Shown here in pieces: positions 6,645-6,918 of a stretch of 6,918 nucleotides of DNA. The translations under genes and the position numbers were made by a program. The stretch's first letter is position 1. The number at the start of each line of letters is the position of its first letter. Origin of the DNA: Planctomycetaceae bacterium (lineage in GTDB: Bacteria; Planctomycetota; Planctomycetia; Pirellulales; Pirellulaceae). The DNA is taken from assembly GCA_007124535.1 (NCBI GenBank), contig SLEY01000338.1:1-6918 (forward strand), in the 5' to 3' direction. The notes below the pieces were generated by a model. It made no database searches. It was not told where the DNA came from and worked only from the letters and a program-made list of their open reading frames with translations.

Positions 6645-6918
6645 ATGAAGGCCCGAACGTTGCGGGGCGGTAGGGATTTCCACCGGAACCGCCGCGGCTG
6701 GGTGGTGAGATCGGCGATGCTGGCCAGTGCGATGCTGGTCGTGTTATCCACGTTAACCACCGTAGCGGCGGACGAGGTGATCGGTGCTCCGGCTGACTCG
6801 CTTGCCGAGCGAGCCGGCGTGATCCTGCTGGACGGTGTGACCGATGGTCACGCCCTGCCCGTCGACCGCGCGGTACTGCCCGATCCGGTCGTCATGGACT
6901 TGCCGTTGAACAAGGCCG
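6645..6918 (+). CDS. N-terminus of an exported protein of unknown function, cut by the right edge
   Basis: The frame opens with ATG 6645 and stays open for 91 codons to the window edge. The ribosome site GAGGGAG (6633-6639) overlaps the TGA of the FG-GAP gene, and only 10 nt separate the genes, so they are very likely one operon and may be translationally coupled. The N-terminus has an arginine-rich segment (R10, R14, R16, R17, R22) followed by a hydrophobic stretch (about 24-40) ending TTVAA-DEV, a likely signal peptidase I site after residue 42. The RR before the hydrophobic core loosely recalls a Tat signal, but the rest of the motif is poor. The 49 mature residues visible (including LLDGVTDGHALPVDRAVLPDP) match no domain I recognise. 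An internal ATG at 6717 would lose the positive charges and is less likely. Confidence 0.7.
   Translation, partial: MKARTLRGGRDFHRNRRGWVVRSAMLASAMLVVLSTLTTVAADEVIGAPADSLAERAGVILLDGVTDGHALPVDRAVLPDPVVMDLPLNKA

Noticed and set aside
5519..6760. 413-codon minus-strand open frame opposite the FG-GAP gene
   Set aside because: The repeated aspartate/glycine codons of the propeller keep the opposite frame open. Its repeats simply mirror the sense repeats.

Overview
The window is GC-rich bacterial DNA, densely coding on both strands, with six protein genes (two cut by the window edges). The mix of a short neutral-ceramidase-like enzyme, a divergent purple-acid-phosphatase-like protein and a seven-repeat FG-GAP/VCBS propeller, all with export signals, suggests a member of the Planctomycetota or a related PVC-group bacterium. 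That placement is inferred from gene content. No rRNA or other phylogenetic marker is present.

Layout. Four genes lie on the minus strand. Read in their own direction from 5000 down to 1, they are a secreted ceramidase-like amidohydrolase (5000-3771), a Bcp-type peroxiredoxin (3643-3167), a secreted calcineurin-like phosphoesterase resembling purple acid phosphatases (3119-1254), and an LplT-like MFS transporter (1232 to the left edge, incomplete). A 467-bp non-coding divergent region (5001-5467) separates these from two plus-strand genes: a secreted FG-GAP/VCBS beta-propeller (5468-6634) and, 10 nt downstream, the start of another exported protein (6645 to the right edge, incomplete).

How the genes may work together. 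Spacing suggests that the phosphoesterase and transporter share a transcript (21 nt apart). The peroxiredoxin is separated from the phosphoesterase by 47 nt that hold a terminator-like hairpin. The FG-GAP gene and the partial gene after it look like an operon, because the second ribosome binding site overlaps the first stop codon. A ceramidase-like enzyme, a phosphoesterase and a lysophospholipid-type transporter close together could point to lipid or phosphate-ester turnover at the envelope, but this is only a neighbourhood inference.

Non-coding signals. The most notable is a perfect 10-bp inverted repeat upstream of the peroxiredoxin, enclosing a two-block motif (GACTATA, then GGCGTGAAA). 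The same two blocks recur in the divergent intergenic region, again within an interrupted inverted repeat. I found no CRISPR array, tRNA, rRNA, insertion sequence or recognisable phage gene. The rest looks like ordinary chromosomal sequence, and I see no strong case for a new multi-gene system.
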